From contig NZ_CP049156.1 of NCBI RefSeq assembly GCF_011493005.1, forward strand, positions 1,550,001 through 1,614,000: DNA of 64,000 nucleotides. Reading direction: 5' to 3'. The stretch's first letter is position 1. Each line of letters starts with the position of its first letter. The translations under genes and the position numbers were made by a program. Shown piece after piece: positions 28,573 to 38,279 of the stretch. Under the pieces are notes generated by a model, which saw nothing but the letters and a program-made list of their open reading frames with translations, searched no databases and had not been told where the DNA came from. The stretch is from Caballeronia sp. SBC1 (GTDB lineage: Bacteria > Pseudomonadota > Gammaproteobacteria > Burkholderiales > Burkholderiaceae).

Positions 28573-29700
28573 ATGACGAAGACAAGCGTCAAGTCCCTCG
28601 GCATCGCTGTGGATCATGACAAGCCCAACTTGTCCAAAGGGCAAAAAGCGTTCAACGCGCTGATCAAGCAGATTGAAAAACGGCGCGCACGGCTAAGTGC
28701 CTGGGAAGCTGTCATTCCGCCTTTCCACCAAAAATTTACCGGTGAATATGCTTTACTCGAGCGGACCTTGACGGATTTGCAGATCCGGTTAGCGCATCGT
28801 CTCGATCAGGCATGCGACCAGAAGGGCCTGACCAAAGCAGAACGCCGCACGGCTTCAGGCCTGGTTGCCGAGATGGCCAGCGACCTTTTTGCACAACGTG
28901 ACGATCCAGAACTGAAGGCGCTGTACAACAAGCACAGCGGATCCGATTACGACCGTGAGACGGCCTCCGAACTGGAGGAAATGAAATGGGCGTTGGAAGA
29001 CATGCTTGGTGTAGAGCTGGGCGACGATCTTGATATGAGCTCGCCCGAAGCTGTGTATGAGCGCGTGCAGGCGGAGATGGAGCAGCGTCAGGCCCAGGAT
29101 TTCGCCGAAAGCCAAGCGAGGGAAGAACAGCGCGCCAAGCGCAAAAAGACGCCTAAGCAAATCGCAGCGGAGGCGCGAGTGGAAGCCGAGCAGGCGCAGC
29201 TCAGTTTGTCTATTCGCGAGGTGTACCGCAAACTGGCAAGCGCCCTGCATCCCGATCGGGAGGCCGATCCGCTGGAGCGCGACCGGAAAACCTCGCTGAT
29301 GCAGCGCGTGAACCAGGCGTATGGAAACAACAACTTGCTGCAGTTGCTGGAGTTGCAGCTGGAACTGGAACACATCGATCAGCACGCGATCAATAACATT
29401 AGTGAAGACAGGCTAAAGCACTACAACACCATCTTGAAGGAACAAATCGGCGAGCTGGATCAGGAGATCATGCACGTCGAAGCCGAGTTCAAGCATCGCT
29501 ATGGAATTGCGCCGTTTGCTATCGTGTCTCCAGGTAGTATCGAGCGCAATCTGATCAGCGATATTGCATCGGTTCGCAAGAGCATACGGGCACTGGAGAG
29601 GGACCTGCTTGCATTTGAGGACATCAAACAACTCAAGCTTTGGCTAAGGCGCCTGGAGCGTGAAGCGGCAATGAATCCTTTCGACGATATGTCTTTCTGA
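28573..29700 (+). CDS. J-domain protein
   Basis: 375 residues. The C-terminal half contains a J-like domain: SIREVYRKLASALHPDREAD (HPD motif) then LMQRVNQAYGNNNLLQLLEL. The N-terminal half is long coiled helix with charged linker (EEQRAKRKKTPKQIAAEA). Such proteins stimulate an Hsp70 partner on specific clients; the client is unknown. GGAGGAG precedes the ATG by 8-12 bases; the frame open from 28447 is not used. A strong terminator follows. Confidence 0.85.
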   Translation: MTKTSVKSLGIAVDHDKPNLSKGQKAFNALIKQIEKRRARLSAWEAVIPPFHQKFTGEYALLERTLTDLQIRLAHRLDQACDQKGLTKAERRTASGLVAEMASDLFAQRDDPELKALYNKHSGSDYDRETASELEEMKWALEDMLGVELGDDLDMSSPEAVYERVQAEMEQRQAQDFAESQAREEQRAKRKKTPKQIAAEARVEAEQAQLSLSIREVYRKLASALHPDREADPLERDRKTSLMQRVNQAYGNNNLLQLLELQLELEHIDQHAINNISEDRLKHYNTILKEQIGELDQEIMHVEAEFKHRYGIAPFAIVSPGSIERNLISDIASVRKSIRALERDLLAFEDIKQLKLWLRRLEREAAMNPFDDMSF

Positions 29701-29789
29701 CCATTAACGGCATTGGCTCGCGCGCTTACGCCCAGGCGCGACGAGTGGCACCAGCTGCCTCGCTTGCGCGAATTGCTTTCAGCGCACAT

Positions 29790-29822
29790 AAAAAAGGCGT
29801 CCCATTGCGGGACGCCTTTTTT
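29790..29822. terminator. Strong bidirectional terminator
   Basis: Fourteen-base arms AAAAAAGGCGTCCC / GGGACGCCTTTTTT with a five-base loop. Shared by the convergent J-domain and PCu(A)C genes. Confidence 0.92.
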
Positions 29823-29834
29823 ACTGCAGCGAGA

Positions 29835-30281
29835 TTATTTGCCGAGCGTAGACGGCGGCTTCACCGCACATGTCGTCTCGATGCTCGACTGATCCGCGAA
29901 CGTCAGCTTCAACGGGATCGTTGATCCGACCTTCAACGGCTTGGGCGCGTCCTCGAGCATCAGGTGATACCCACTGGGTGCGAACGCGAGCGTGCCGTGC
30001 GCGGGCACTTCGGCAGATTCGACCATCGACATGGTTGATGTGCTGCCGTTACTCGTCGACTTATGCAGCATCGCCATGCCGAACGCGGGCGTTTCCGCGC
30101 CGGTAAGCGTGGCGGGTTTATCGCCGCTATTCGATACCACGAAGTATCCCGACGACGGCAGGTTTGCCGGCATGGAGCGGATCCAGCAATCGTGCGCTTC
30201 GAGCGTTGCGGCTTGCACGCCAGACGCCGCGAGGGCGCATAAGGACAGCAAACCGGCGTGAATCAGTGTATTGGTTTTCAT
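29835..30281 (-). CDS. Periplasmic copper chaperone PCu(A)C
   Basis: 148 residues with a signal peptide ending at about VQA-AT (residue 24). Copper ligands of the family motif are present: MAMLHKS, then TMSMVE, and a later [10 protein letters not shown] (HxM-type). PCu(A)C delivers Cu(I) to cytochrome oxidase CuA/CuB sites. It is 7 bases after the CopC-like gene in the same minus-strand operon. Confidence 0.93.
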   Translation of the reverse strand: MKTNTLIHAGLLSLCALAASGVQAATLEAHDCWIRSMPANLPSSGYFVVSNSGDKPATLTGAETPAFGMAMLHKSTSNGSTSTMSMVESAEVPAHGTLAFAPSGYHLMLEDAPKPLKVGSTIPLKLTFADQSSIETTCAVKPPSTLGK

Positions 30282-30288
30282 GGTCAGC

Positions 30289-30660
30289 TCACTTTACATT
30301 GAAGAGGTAATGCCCTTGCGTACGATGGCCGTCGTCGGCCACGGCCGTCCATTCCACTTGATAGGCGCCTGTCTTGAGCGCGCCGAGAGCGACGCTCATA
30401 TGTTTCTTGTTGCTCGCATTCACAGAGGATTTTGCGCTGTTGACCGGCTTGCCCGCTGCATCGATCACGGTCAGCGTGCTGAATGCCGGTTCGAGGCCTT
30501 CCGTGAAATCGATGGCCACCTCATGCGGCGCTTCGACGGTTGCATCGGGCGCAGGCGTTTGCTGCGTGGGGTGCGCATGCGCAAAAGCGAGTTGTGCGGT
30601 GGCAAGAAGCAGGGCGGTAAGGCCGCCATGCTTCACCATGTGTGCAAGGGACGTGTTCAT
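30289..30660 (-). CDS. CopC-like periplasmic copper-resistance protein
   Basis: 123 residues. A signal peptide is followed by [19 protein letters not shown], the N-terminal histidine copper site of CopC domains, and ends with the typical [21 protein letters not shown], which carries the second histidine region. A minimal CopC without a fused CopD. Co-transcribed with PCu(A)C downstream and probably the DUF2946 gene upstream. Confidence 0.93.
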   Translation of the reverse strand: MNTSLAHMVKHGGLTALLLATAQLAFAHAHPTQQTPAPDATVEAPHEVAIDFTEGLEPAFSTLTVIDAAGKPVNSAKSSVNASNKKHMSVALGALKTGAYQVEWTAVADDGHRTQGHYLFNVK

Positions 30661-30743
30661 GCTGATCCTGTTTGATCGTGTTTGATCCGGGTGACGCGAA
30701 TCATCAGTCCCGGCTATGCAGCCGGCGACAGTGCGCAGAAGAA

Positions 30744-31133
30744 TCAGGCGACGACTGGCGGTGCACGAGGCTGTGCAGCGAAGACCGGCGCATAGGGCGG
30801 GAAGGGCTGGTCAGGGGCGTTATCGGATAAAGACTCCGATATAGCGTGTGCTTGATATGCCCTTGCATAAGGTGGCGCCGCGGGTGAATGCGCCGCTAGA
30901 TTGCAGTAACCGCATGCGTTCCAGTGACCCACGGCGGAGTGCTGCGAAGGGATGGGTTTGTCAGTGCGGGTCTGAGCGTTCCGTGATCCCGCCGCCGAGC
31001 ACAACGCACTCAGGATTGTCTCGGGCTGCGCGCCGGAGGCCAGCGCTTGCGACACCGCCGGCGCGAGCGCGATCATCAGGATCGCAAGCAATCCGATGAG
31101 GCTGCCGAACTTGCGGACGAGGCGACGGCGCAT
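30744..31133 (-). CDS. DUF2946-type small secreted protein
   Basis: 129 residues from the ATG at 31133. A membrane or signal helix (about 9-33) precedes a region with WNACGYCNLAAHSP (C74, C77), the cysteine/histidine motif of DUF2946, and a Pro/Ala-rich C terminus. DUF2946 genes often accompany copper import or storage genes. It precedes CopC and PCu(A)C in one minus-strand set (84-base gap). The upstream extension to 31283 is unlikely. Confidence 0.75.
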   Translation of the reverse strand: MRRRLVRKFGSLIGLLAILMIALAPAVSQALASGAQPETILSALCSAAGSRNAQTRTDKPIPSQHSAVGHWNACGYCNLAAHSPAAPPYARAYQAHAISESLSDNAPDQPFPPYAPVFAAQPRAPPVVA

Positions 31134-31299
31134 GAGGCTGACGTTGACTTCCAGAGCGGTTGAGCCGTCGATTATGCCATGCGTGAAAGAGGGAATTTGT
31201 ACGCTTGCGTTGCAACTGCCGCGACCGATTGCGGCACCGGACACAACGTCATAGTCGCCGGAAAGGCACGCTGAACACGACATACGCGCCTCAAATGAA

Positions 31300-31323
31300 A
31301 AAAGCCCGGAGAACCGGGCTTTT
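31300..31323 (-). terminator. Terminator of the tRNA-Met gene
   Basis: AAAAGCCCGG, loop AGAA, complement; on the minus strand it is followed by a T-run. It lies 13 bases after the tRNA 3' end. Confidence 0.88.
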
Positions 31324-31336
31324 GACTTTTAATCCT

Positions 31337-31413
<77 letters not shown>

Positions 31414-31620
31414 AAAAAGATTATAAGACAACGGTGATTGCAGTGCAACATGTTTGTCATGTTTCTCTGCTGCGATGGCTTGGTCGAACGCAGCATTGGC
31501 TGATACGAACGTCGACGCGCTGTTCGTGCTCAAGTGCTTTGGGACGCTGTGGGTAGGTGTATGACATAAGCGCACGACATAAGCGCACGACAATGCGTCA
31601 CACACTGAGAGCGCATATGA

Positions 31621-31668
31621 AAACTCGGCCGCAGATCTCAATAGAGAGACTTGCGGCCGAGTGTTTTA
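31621..31668. terminator. Hairpin terminator after the autotransporter gene
   Basis: ACTCGGCCGCA / TGCGGCCGAGT with an inner TCTC/GAGA pairing, flanked by AAAA and TTTT. It is 41 bases beyond the stop of the minus-strand adhesin gene. Confidence 0.82.
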
Positions 31669-31708
31669 ACTACGCTCCAAGCCAGGTTTCAAGCTGATGA
31701 AACGTCGC

Positions 31709-34700
31709 TTAGAACCCAAACGCGAAACCTGCACCGCCCGTCGTTTCTTCACCAGTGGTCGAACCACCGATCGTGATGACCATGTTGGTTCCAAAGCGCT
31801 TCTGGAAGCCGACCGCGATTGCTGCCTTGTCACGATACACACCCGTGCCGGCCGCGAAGCGGTTGTCCTTGTCGGCGACGGCTGCCGCGCTGCCTGCCAT
31901 CATTGCCATCGCGCTGCTCATCGCACCGACGCTGTTGATGTGGTTGTTCGCAATCGAGAGGCCGCTGTTCATGTCGGAGCGAAGCGCGTCCGTATAACCC
32001 TTCGCCGACTTCACGCCCGTGTTCACTGACTGTTGCATCTGGTTCACGTTGACCGCATCCGTACCTTCCGTGCCTGCCGCAACGTTCGTGATCTGACGTT
32101 GACCGCCGGCCGATGTCGTACCCACCGATACCGTGTTGGCACGATCCGCGACCGAGCCTGCGCCCAACGCAACCGCGTTGCTCGCCGTAGCCGATGCATT
32201 CGCACCCACGGCAACCGCATTCTTCGCCGTAGCCGCTGTGTTCGCACCCAACGCAACCGCATTGGCGCCGCTGGCGACTGACGTCGCGCCGGACGCTACT
32301 GCGTTGACGCCTGATGCCATGGCGTTTGCACCCGATGCGACGGAATGTGTACCGCTTGATGTGGCGACTTCCGAGTTGCGATCGCCATCTGCTGTGAAGA
32401 GCGGGTTGTACGCGCCGTTCGCGAGGTTAGTGACCTGACCCATCATGTCGCTCAACTGGCCCAAGTTGACCGCATCCATTGAGCTCGTGCCCGCGGCAAC
32501 GTTGTGCAGCGCAGTTCCGGTCGCATTGCCATTGCCGAGCGTTGCATTGGCATAGTCCGGCGTGCCGTCGGCGTTGGTGTCGTACTTGATGGCGGCGGCG
32601 CTAAGCGACGTTACGCTGCTCGATACGGCATTCAGCTGTCCAACGTTAGCTGCATCGGTCGCTGCCGTGCCCGCTGCCACGTTAGTCACCTGACGCTCGC
32701 TGCCCACTCCACCAACCGATACCGAGTTGTCACGATCCGCCACCGAGTTCGAACCGAGTGCTACTGAGTTCTTACCCGACGACAGCGCCGCACCACCGAT
32801 AGCCACCGAATCCGTGCCCGTTGCTGACGAATCCGCAAGCGTTGAATTGGTGTGGAAATACTTGATGCCACCGCCGTTGTTGACGTTGTTCGTGAAGTCC
32901 TGCAACGCAGCGACGTTCTTGTTTGTTGCGTACAACTGCGAACCGTTCACGGCGTCCGTGCTGTCGTCCGACAGCTTGCCGTTGGCGAGATTCGTCAGCA
33001 ACGTAGGTTTCGTTGCCGCTGCACCGCCGAGTGTGATCTGCTGATAGTTCGGGTTGCCGTTCTCATCCGTGTCGTACTTGACTGCGAAGCTGTCGAGCGT
33101 GCCGAGGTTATTCGATACCGTTGTCAGTTGGCCGACATTAACTGCATCGGTCGATGCTGTACCCGCTGCAACATTGGTCACCTGACGTTCTTTGCCGGCT
33201 GCGCCAACTGAAATCGAGTTGTCACGATCTGCCACCGAGTTCGAACCGAGCGCTACTGCGTTCTTAGCCGATGCTACCGCTGCGCCACCGACTGCCACTG
33301 AATCTGCGCCCGTCGCTGATGAATCGGCAAGCGTCGAGTTCGTGTGGAAGTACTTGATACCGCCGCCATTGTTGATATTGCCTTCAAACGTTTCGAGCGA
33401 GCCGACGCGCTGGTTGGTCGAATACAACTGCGAACCGTTGATAGCGTCCGTGCTGGTCGAGTTCAGGTCACCAATTTTCAGGTTCGTGAGTTTCGTGGGC
33501 GTCTTGGCGCCTGCACCGCCGAGCGTGACTTGCGACTTGTCGGTCGTGTCGTACTTGACTGCGAAGCTGTCGAGTTTGCTCACGTCCTGCGATACGGCTG
33601 TAAGTTGCGCCAAATTGACGGCGTCGGTTGACTGCGTACCTGCTGCTACGTTGGTGATCTGCCGTTCCTTACCGGTCGCGCCGACCGAGACGGTGTTCGC
33701 GCGGGTTGCGGCCGAGTTAGCGCCGATCGCGACCGAATTGTCCGCCGAAGCAACCGCTGCGCCACCGATAGCAACCGCATCTGCTCCCGTAGCCGACGAA
33801 TCAGCAAGCGTCGAGTTGGAATGGAAATACTTGATGCCGCTGCCGTTGTTGATATTGGTGGCGAACGTTTGCAGAGCCGAGACGTTTTGGTTTGTCGAAT
33901 TCAGTTGTGAACCGTTGACAGCGTCAGTGCTGGTCGAAGTGAGTGCACCTGCGGCGACATTCGAAATCGTGACCGGTTTGGTCGTGCCGACACCACCAAG
34001 CGTGACGTGCAACTTGTCAGTTGTGTCGTAGGCCACCTTGTTGGTGAGCTCGGAATCGATCTTGGAAATTGCGTCGCCTACGGTGCTCGACTGTGTTGCG
34101 GCCACGGTGTATGCAGGTGCCTGAACCGTGCCGTCAGCATTGATCTTCGCGCCGCCGCCAAGCAGGGTAGTTACGTTTTGGAGCTGCGTTACGTTGACCG
34201 CGTCGTAGGCTTGCGTGCCTGCTGCGACGTTGACAATTTGGCGTTTGGTCGTTGCATTGCCGACTGACACGGTGCTGGCGCGATCGGCAACTGAAAGCGT
34301 ACCAAGTGAAACGGAATCCAGAGCGGACGCGGTTGCACCCGGCCCGAGAGCGGTAGCTTTGGTCGCGGCGCGCGAGTCAGAGCCGATGGCTAGTGCTGCA
34401 TTCAAGCCACCCGTGGAATCAGCGACTGCGTTGCCTCCAACGGCTATGCTTCCTACCCCAATCGCTGTTGCGCCGCTCGTGCTATCTGAAGCATCGTTGG
34501 CAGAGAGGTATTTGTTTTTAACCCCCGCCAGTCCAGCTGTGAGCTGGCTCACATTGACGGCGTCGTTGGCGTCCGTACCTGCTGCTACGCCTATCAGCTT
34601 GTTCGCCGTTCCAGAGGTCGTGCCGTTGCTGAACAGGCTGAGGCCACCGTGAACGTAGGCAACAGGCGAACCCGAAGACACGCCTGAACCGAAGACTTCT

Positions 34701-35104
34701 AGTCCCCCATTAATGAACGCGCCGCTCTGGTTGGAAATAAGGTTCGTTCCATTAGTACCCCCTCCACCGCCGTTCAGGCCGATGGACGTGGCGGATCCCG
34801 CATTTCCCAAGCTCGGATTGCAGCCGGCCCCGGTGTAAATGCTTGTGCCGTGCTGGGTGTCGCCATCGTAGATCGCCGTGCAAGTGCCGTCGGTGAAGTC
34901 ATTGAAAAGGGCGGCTCGGTTCTCGGCTGCCAGAGTAACCGCGGACGGCAATCCGAGGCTGGCGCCCGCTAAAGCGATGGCGGAGAGGCCCAAGGGCGTG
35001 CGAGCCCTTTCTGATGACTTTTTACCGCGGGATGCAGCGGTTTCCGAGACCGCGACCCAAGCGCCGATTGATTCATTCCAGACGGACTTATAAACCTTGT
35101 TCAT
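31709..35104 (-). CDS. Trimeric autotransporter adhesin (YadA-like)
   Basis: 1131 residues. N-terminal ESPR signal MNKVYKSVWNESIGAWVAVSE, then a hydrophobic signal. The head and stalk are built of YadA-type repeats: (V/I)A(I/L)G head motifs, DAVN(V/L)(G/A)QL neck/stalk motifs, and about three ~160-residue cassettes containing GIKYFH(T/S)NSTLADSS. The last ~75 residues are the trimeric beta-barrel anchor, ending in a terminal phenylalanine (GGAGFAFGF). The ATG at 35104 starts the ESPR; the frame open to 35167 is ignored. Surface adhesin of the type V secretion class; autoaggregation or host binding is inferred. Confidence 0.95.
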   Translation of the reverse strand: MNKVYKSVWNESIGAWVAVSETAASRGKKSSERARTPLGLSAIALAGASLGLPSAVTLAAENRAALFNDFTDGTCTAIYDGDTQHGTSIYTGAGCNPSLGNAGSATSIGLNGGGGGTNGTNLISNQSGAFINGGLEVFGSGVSSGSPVAYVHGGLSLFSNGTTSGTANKLIGVAAGTDANDAVNVSQLTAGLAGVKNKYLSANDASDSTSGATAIGVGSIAVGGNAVADSTGGLNAALAIGSDSRAATKATALGPGATASALDSVSLGTLSVADRASTVSVGNATTKRQIVNVAAGTQAYDAVNVTQLQNVTTLLGGGAKINADGTVQAPAYTVAATQSSTVGDAISKIDSELTNKVAYDTTDKLHVTLGGVGTTKPVTISNVAAGALTSTSTDAVNGSQLNSTNQNVSALQTFATNINNGSGIKYFHSNSTLADSSATGADAVAIGGAAVASADNSVAIGANSAATRANTVSVGATGKERQITNVAAGTQSTDAVNLAQLTAVSQDVSKLDSFAVKYDTTDKSQVTLGGAGAKTPTKLTNLKIGDLNSTSTDAINGSQLYSTNQRVGSLETFEGNINNGGGIKYFHTNSTLADSSATGADSVAVGGAAVASAKNAVALGSNSVADRDNSISVGAAGKERQVTNVAAGTASTDAVNVGQLTTVSNNLGTLDSFAVKYDTDENGNPNYQQITLGGAAATKPTLLTNLANGKLSDDSTDAVNGSQLYATNKNVAALQDFTNNVNNGGGIKYFHTNSTLADSSATGTDSVAIGGAALSSGKNSVALGSNSVADRDNSVSVGGVGSERQVTNVAAGTAATDAANVGQLNAVSSSVTSLSAAAIKYDTNADGTPDYANATLGNGNATGTALHNVAAGTSSMDAVNLGQLSDMMGQVTNLANGAYNPLFTADGDRNSEVATSSGTHSVASGANAMASGVNAVASGATSVASGANAVALGANTAATAKNAVAVGANASATASNAVALGAGSVADRANTVSVGTTSAGGQRQITNVAAGTEGTDAVNVNQMQQSVNTGVKSAKGYTDALRSDMNSGLSIANNHINSVGAMSSAMAMMAGSAAAVADKDNRFAAGTGVYRDKAAIAVGFQKRFGTNMVITIGGSTTGEETTGGAGFAFGF

Positions 35105-35552
35105 TTTGCATTCCTGCGTAGAGTTGACTCGGATCCAATACGCAAACACACGGTGGATTTGGATCAATCTGCATGTTGTGTCAGCGCCGGTGTCAAATCC
35201 GAATGGACCCGCCGATGGCTGCGTGGATAAGGTTCGAACTCTACTTAGCGAGATGAAATGCCCTAATGAGAAAGCTCCTAATTCATTCGGTAGTGCAATA
35301 TAAACAACATAATAGCGACCCAGATAATTTGAACTTTCGGGTGATTTAAGACCAATTGAGAGTTGCCGGGGTAACGGCTTATCCGCAGATTAATCGATGT
35401 GCAAAAAACCCGGGTCGTCGCCGAGCAATTGAATGACGTAGGCGCGCAAACCCAGCGTCGCCAGTCATGTCACAATTTGCCCATTCGCGTCGTGCATCGG
35501 ATGTTTCAAGATCGCGTCGCTCGCCTTAACACTCGTCAGGAAACCATTGCTT
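35105..35552. other. Divergent promoter region, adhesin / UPF0303 gene
   Basis: About 450 bases with no gene; relatively AT-rich around 35260-35350 (for example TGCAATATAAACAACATAATAGC), which fits promoter DNA. No operator stands out. Confidence 0.45.
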
Positions 35553-36056
35553 ATGAACATCGCCCAAGACCTTCAGACCATCGCGCATCAGGAACAAACG
35601 CTTGTCTTCCCGCACTTCGATTCAGACCGTGCGTGGCAGATCGGTTCGCAACTGCGCGAAATGGCGGTGGCGCGTGGCGCAGTCGTAGCCATAGAAGTTC
35701 GTACCTTCGGGCAGCCGTTGTTTTTTGCCGCGCTCGAAGGCACCACGCCCGACAACGTGCGTTGGGTGCAACGCAAGGCGCGTACGGTTGAGCACTTTCG
35801 CCGCAGTTCGTATGCGATCGGCCTGAGCTTGCAGCAAGCAGGCGCAACCCTCGCCGATAAATACAGTCTCCCCGCCGCCGAGTTCGCCTCGCACGGCGGC
35901 GCGTTTCCATTGGCGGTGAAGGGCGCCGGCGTGATCGGTGTAGTGACGGTGTCGGGTTTGCCGCAACGCCAGGATCATGGGTTCGTGGTGGAGGGCTTGT
36001 GCGCGATTCTTGGGCTTGACGCAAGCGCGTTCGCGTTTGCATCGGACAAGGCTTGA
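35553..36056 (+). CDS. UPF0303 / heme-degrading-domain family protein
   Basis: 167 residues from ATG at 35553, with CAGGAAACC about ten bases upstream. The family pattern is clear: [44 protein letters not shown] [18 protein letters not shown] and [26 protein letters not shown]. The fold is the GlcG/HbpS type; biochemical role uncertain. The SMR transporter gene follows after 3 bases. Confidence 0.88.
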   Translation: MNIAQDLQTIAHQEQTLVFPHFDSDRAWQIGSQLREMAVARGAVVAIEVRTFGQPLFFAALEGTTPDNVRWVQRKARTVEHFRRSSYAIGLSLQQAGATLADKYSLPAAEFASHGGAFPLAVKGAGVIGVVTVSGLPQRQDHGFVVEGLCAILGLDASAFAFASDKA

Positions 36057-36059
36057 TCC

Positions 36060-36398
36060 ATGCGCTCATCCGCTTATATGCTGCTCGCGGTCGCCATTGT
36101 TGCCGAGGTCGTGGCGACATCGGCATTGCGGGCATCGGAGGGATTTTCGCGCCTGGTGCCGTCCGTGATCGTGGTGATCGGCTACGGCATCTCGTTCTAT
36201 CTGCTCTCGCTCACGCTGAAGTCGATTCCAGTCGGCATTGTGTACGCCGTGTGGTCGGGTGCGGGCATTGTCCTGATCACGCTTGTGGCCGCGCTGTTAT
36301 TCAAGCAGATCCCCGATCTGCCCGCCGTCCTCGGCATGGGCCTGATCGTGGCGGGCGTGGTCGTGCTGAACGTGTTTTCGAAGGTCAGCCCGCACTAA
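36060..36398 (+). CDS. SMR-family small multidrug transporter
   Basis: 112 residues, four membrane helices. [12 protein letters not shown] carries the essential glutamate (about E16) of the first helix; [16 protein letters not shown] is the typical third-helix motif. Functions as an antiparallel dimer exchanging protons for cationic drugs or quaternary amines. Starts three bases after the UPF0303 stop, so the two form an operon. Confidence 0.93.
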   Translation: MRSSAYMLLAVAIVAEVVATSALRASEGFSRLVPSVIVVIGYGISFYLLSLTLKSIPVGIVYAVWSGAGIVLITLVAALLFKQIPDLPAVLGMGLIVAGVVVLNVFSKVSPH

Positions 36399-36422
36399 TT
36401 TTTGCAGTTGGGCTGGCGGGCG

Positions 36423-36791
36423 TCAGTTACAACGGATGACCATCGAGCGGTTCTTGACATTCGCCGACACCACGTTGGTGATGCTGCCGCCCGACGGTCC
36501 GCCTTCCTCGTTATCCTTCGAGACGATGGTGTAGCCGGTCGCGCCGCATTTATCGCCAGCGAGGACGTAGCAGCTCGCCCATGTCGTGCTCGCATCCGCG
36601 CCGCTGCAGTTGATGGCGTAGCCGCTCTGGCCGTCGGGTAGATGGATCAGCGATGCGTCGGTCGACGATGCGCATCCGCCGAGGCTTAAAACACCCGCGG
36701 CTGCCATGATGAGACCGGTGACCTGTAAAACCCGCGTCATGCGAAATGAGGAGAGGGAGGGGGGCGGCAAGCGCCGTGCAAATTGCTTCAT
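36423..36791 (-). CDS. Small lipoprotein of unknown function
   Basis: 122 residues from the ATG at 36791, which has AAAGGAA 6-12 bases upstream; an ATG at 36740 would give a more compact signal peptide (MTRVLQVTGLIMAAAGVLSL) but lacks a ribosome binding site. Lipobox LGGC (Cys40 from the long start). The mature domain has three further cysteines and DKCGATGYTIVSKDNEEGG, ending VKNRSMVIRCN. I recognise it only as a common Burkholderiales outer-membrane lipoprotein type. Confidence 0.8.
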   Translation of the reverse strand: MKQFARRLPPPSLSSFRMTRVLQVTGLIMAAAGVLSLGGCASSTDASLIHLPDGQSGYAINCSGADASTTWASCYVLAGDKCGATGYTIVSKDNEEGGPSGGSITNVVSANVKNRSMVIRCN

Positions 36792-37201
36792 CGTGTTCCT
36801 TTGGTGGCAAATGCCGGATAACGTCGTCGTTGTGGAAGATCAGGGGAAACTGATTGGGCGAAATCCATGGACCCCGCCCCTGAACCCGCTTCTCCAAACT
36901 TACGTCTCCAGCGTGTTTCCCAAACATGTTTCGTGCCCGTATTTTCCCACACGCCGGGGAGCGCAGGAAAAAGCCGGCTTTTTGACGTAGATCAACTCAC
37001 CTCGATAAATGCTCCGCCGGCCATACCCTGGCGCGCGGCTTGCAATACATTTCAAACGAACTGCCATCGGACTCGCTGAGCCGCCTCGAAGCCCGGTGGA
37101 AATGAAACAGGTTGCAACCGCTGAGAACTAATTGCCAGCGTTCAAACCTTACAGAAGCGTGGGCATCACACGAACACCTATAAAACATCGAGAGGAAAAC
37201 C
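36792..37201. other. Intergenic region
   Basis: About 410 bases, no convincing gene. The right end carries GAGAGGAAAACC, the ribosome binding site of the next gene. Confidence 0.45.
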
Positions 37202-37474
37202 ATGGCTGAACGCGTTAGCGGCCCGTATCGCGGCTATTACATCAGCGCGGCGGCGCGCCTGACCCAGACTCCCGTTCAGGCCGACGGAGCGCCGGGCGCG
37301 CCCATCTACGTGGGCACGGTCAGCCTTGCTGAGGGCGGCCCGGACAATGTGCATCGCTTCGAAGCGATGGTCGATGTTGGCACACAGCAGCGCTTCGCGA
37401 CCGAGGACGAAGCGCTCGTCCAAGTGGAGCAGGCGGCGCGCGCTTATATCGACAGATTGCTGCAAAATAAGTGA
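37202..37474 (+). CDS. Small conserved hypothetical protein
   Basis: 90 residues, strong ribosome binding site (GAGAGGAAAACC). Starts MAERVSGPYRGYYISAAARL, contains beta-like APIYVGTVSLAEGG and a C-terminal helix with YIDRLLQNK. No recognised function. Its TGA shares a base with the ATG of the next gene, indicating coupled translation. Confidence 0.8.
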   Translation: MAERVSGPYRGYYISAAARLTQTPVQADGAPGAPIYVGTVSLAEGGPDNVHRFEAMVDVGTQQRFATEDEALVQVEQAARAYIDRLLQNK

Positions 37475-37845
37475 TGCGCACGCTCAACATCCGTCACCCG
37501 GCGATGCGATGCGTTGCCGAGGCGCTGCTCGATTTGTTCCCGAGCGGCGCGGATATCAGCGAGATCGGCACGGATCAGAAACCGTGCCTGTTTGTAAGCT
37601 GGCGCACGAGTGGCGTGGCCGGTCATCCGGGCAATATTGCGTGGGGCGTGCACTACCGGTTCGAGACGGAGGCATTGAGTCTTTTCGATCTCGCCACCGA
37701 GCCGGCGCAGCAGCAGTTTTGCGAGCGGGTCAGGGACATGAGCCGGCATCTGAAGTTCAATTACGCCGATCCGGACGCGGTGTCGCTGCTGATTGTCGAC
37801 GTGCCCGCCGAGCTGGTCCGGTTCAGCATGGAAGAAGCCAACTAG
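37474..37845 (+). CDS. Conserved hypothetical protein
   Basis: 123 residues, start overlapping the previous stop by one base. MRTLNIRHPAMRCVAEALLD, then SWRTSGVAGHPGNIAWGVHYRF and SLLIVDVPAELVRFSMEEAN. Soluble, mixed alpha/beta by appearance. Unknown function; forms an operon with the preceding small gene. Confidence 0.8.
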   Translation: MRTLNIRHPAMRCVAEALLDLFPSGADISEIGTDQKPCLFVSWRTSGVAGHPGNIAWGVHYRFETEALSLFDLATEPAQQQFCERVRDMSRHLKFNYADPDAVSLLIVDVPAELVRFSMEEAN

Positions 37846-37922
37846 ACCGGATAGAGGTGCCGCGAGTAGGATCGTGCGTTACCGTCATTTCATTGCTTAT
37901 TTTCCCGCTCTCCGAGGCCGCC

Positions 37923-38204
37923 ATGAACATCCTTTTTCCAGCCGACGCGCCCGCGTATCGCGATACGAATCTCACGGTGGTATTTGCTGCGCTGGTCAAT
38001 GGCGAGCGCGTTCCGTGCGCGATCTCGGTCGAGGCGCTGGAGGATCATTTTGGCGTGGAAAGCTGCGATGGCACCGGCTGGATACGCGCATTCGATGCTG
38101 CACGCCCGAGGATTGAAGCAGTTGCAAGGGAGCATCTGCACATCAATAACGGCGCGCCCGTACTATTGAAGAGTGGCCATTTTCCCCCGGGAACCGCGAA
38201 CTGA
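37923..38204 (+). CDS. DUF1488-like small protein
   Basis: 93 residues. MNILFPADAPAYRDTNLTVVF followed by RVPCAISVEALEDHFG and RIEAVAREHL fits the short DUF1488 family, common in Burkholderiales and of unknown role. Preceded by GAGGCCGCC; 77 bases after the previous gene, possibly same transcript. Confidence 0.8.
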   Translation: MNILFPADAPAYRDTNLTVVFAALVNGERVPCAISVEALEDHFGVESCDGTGWIRAFDAARPRIEAVAREHLHINNGAPVLLKSGHFPPGTAN

Positions 38205-38279
38205 TAGCAGGCATTTAACGCGGCGGCCACACTCAACGCTGTTCAGTTTTGCATTGACTTGTCCAGTGTCATCCGGAAA

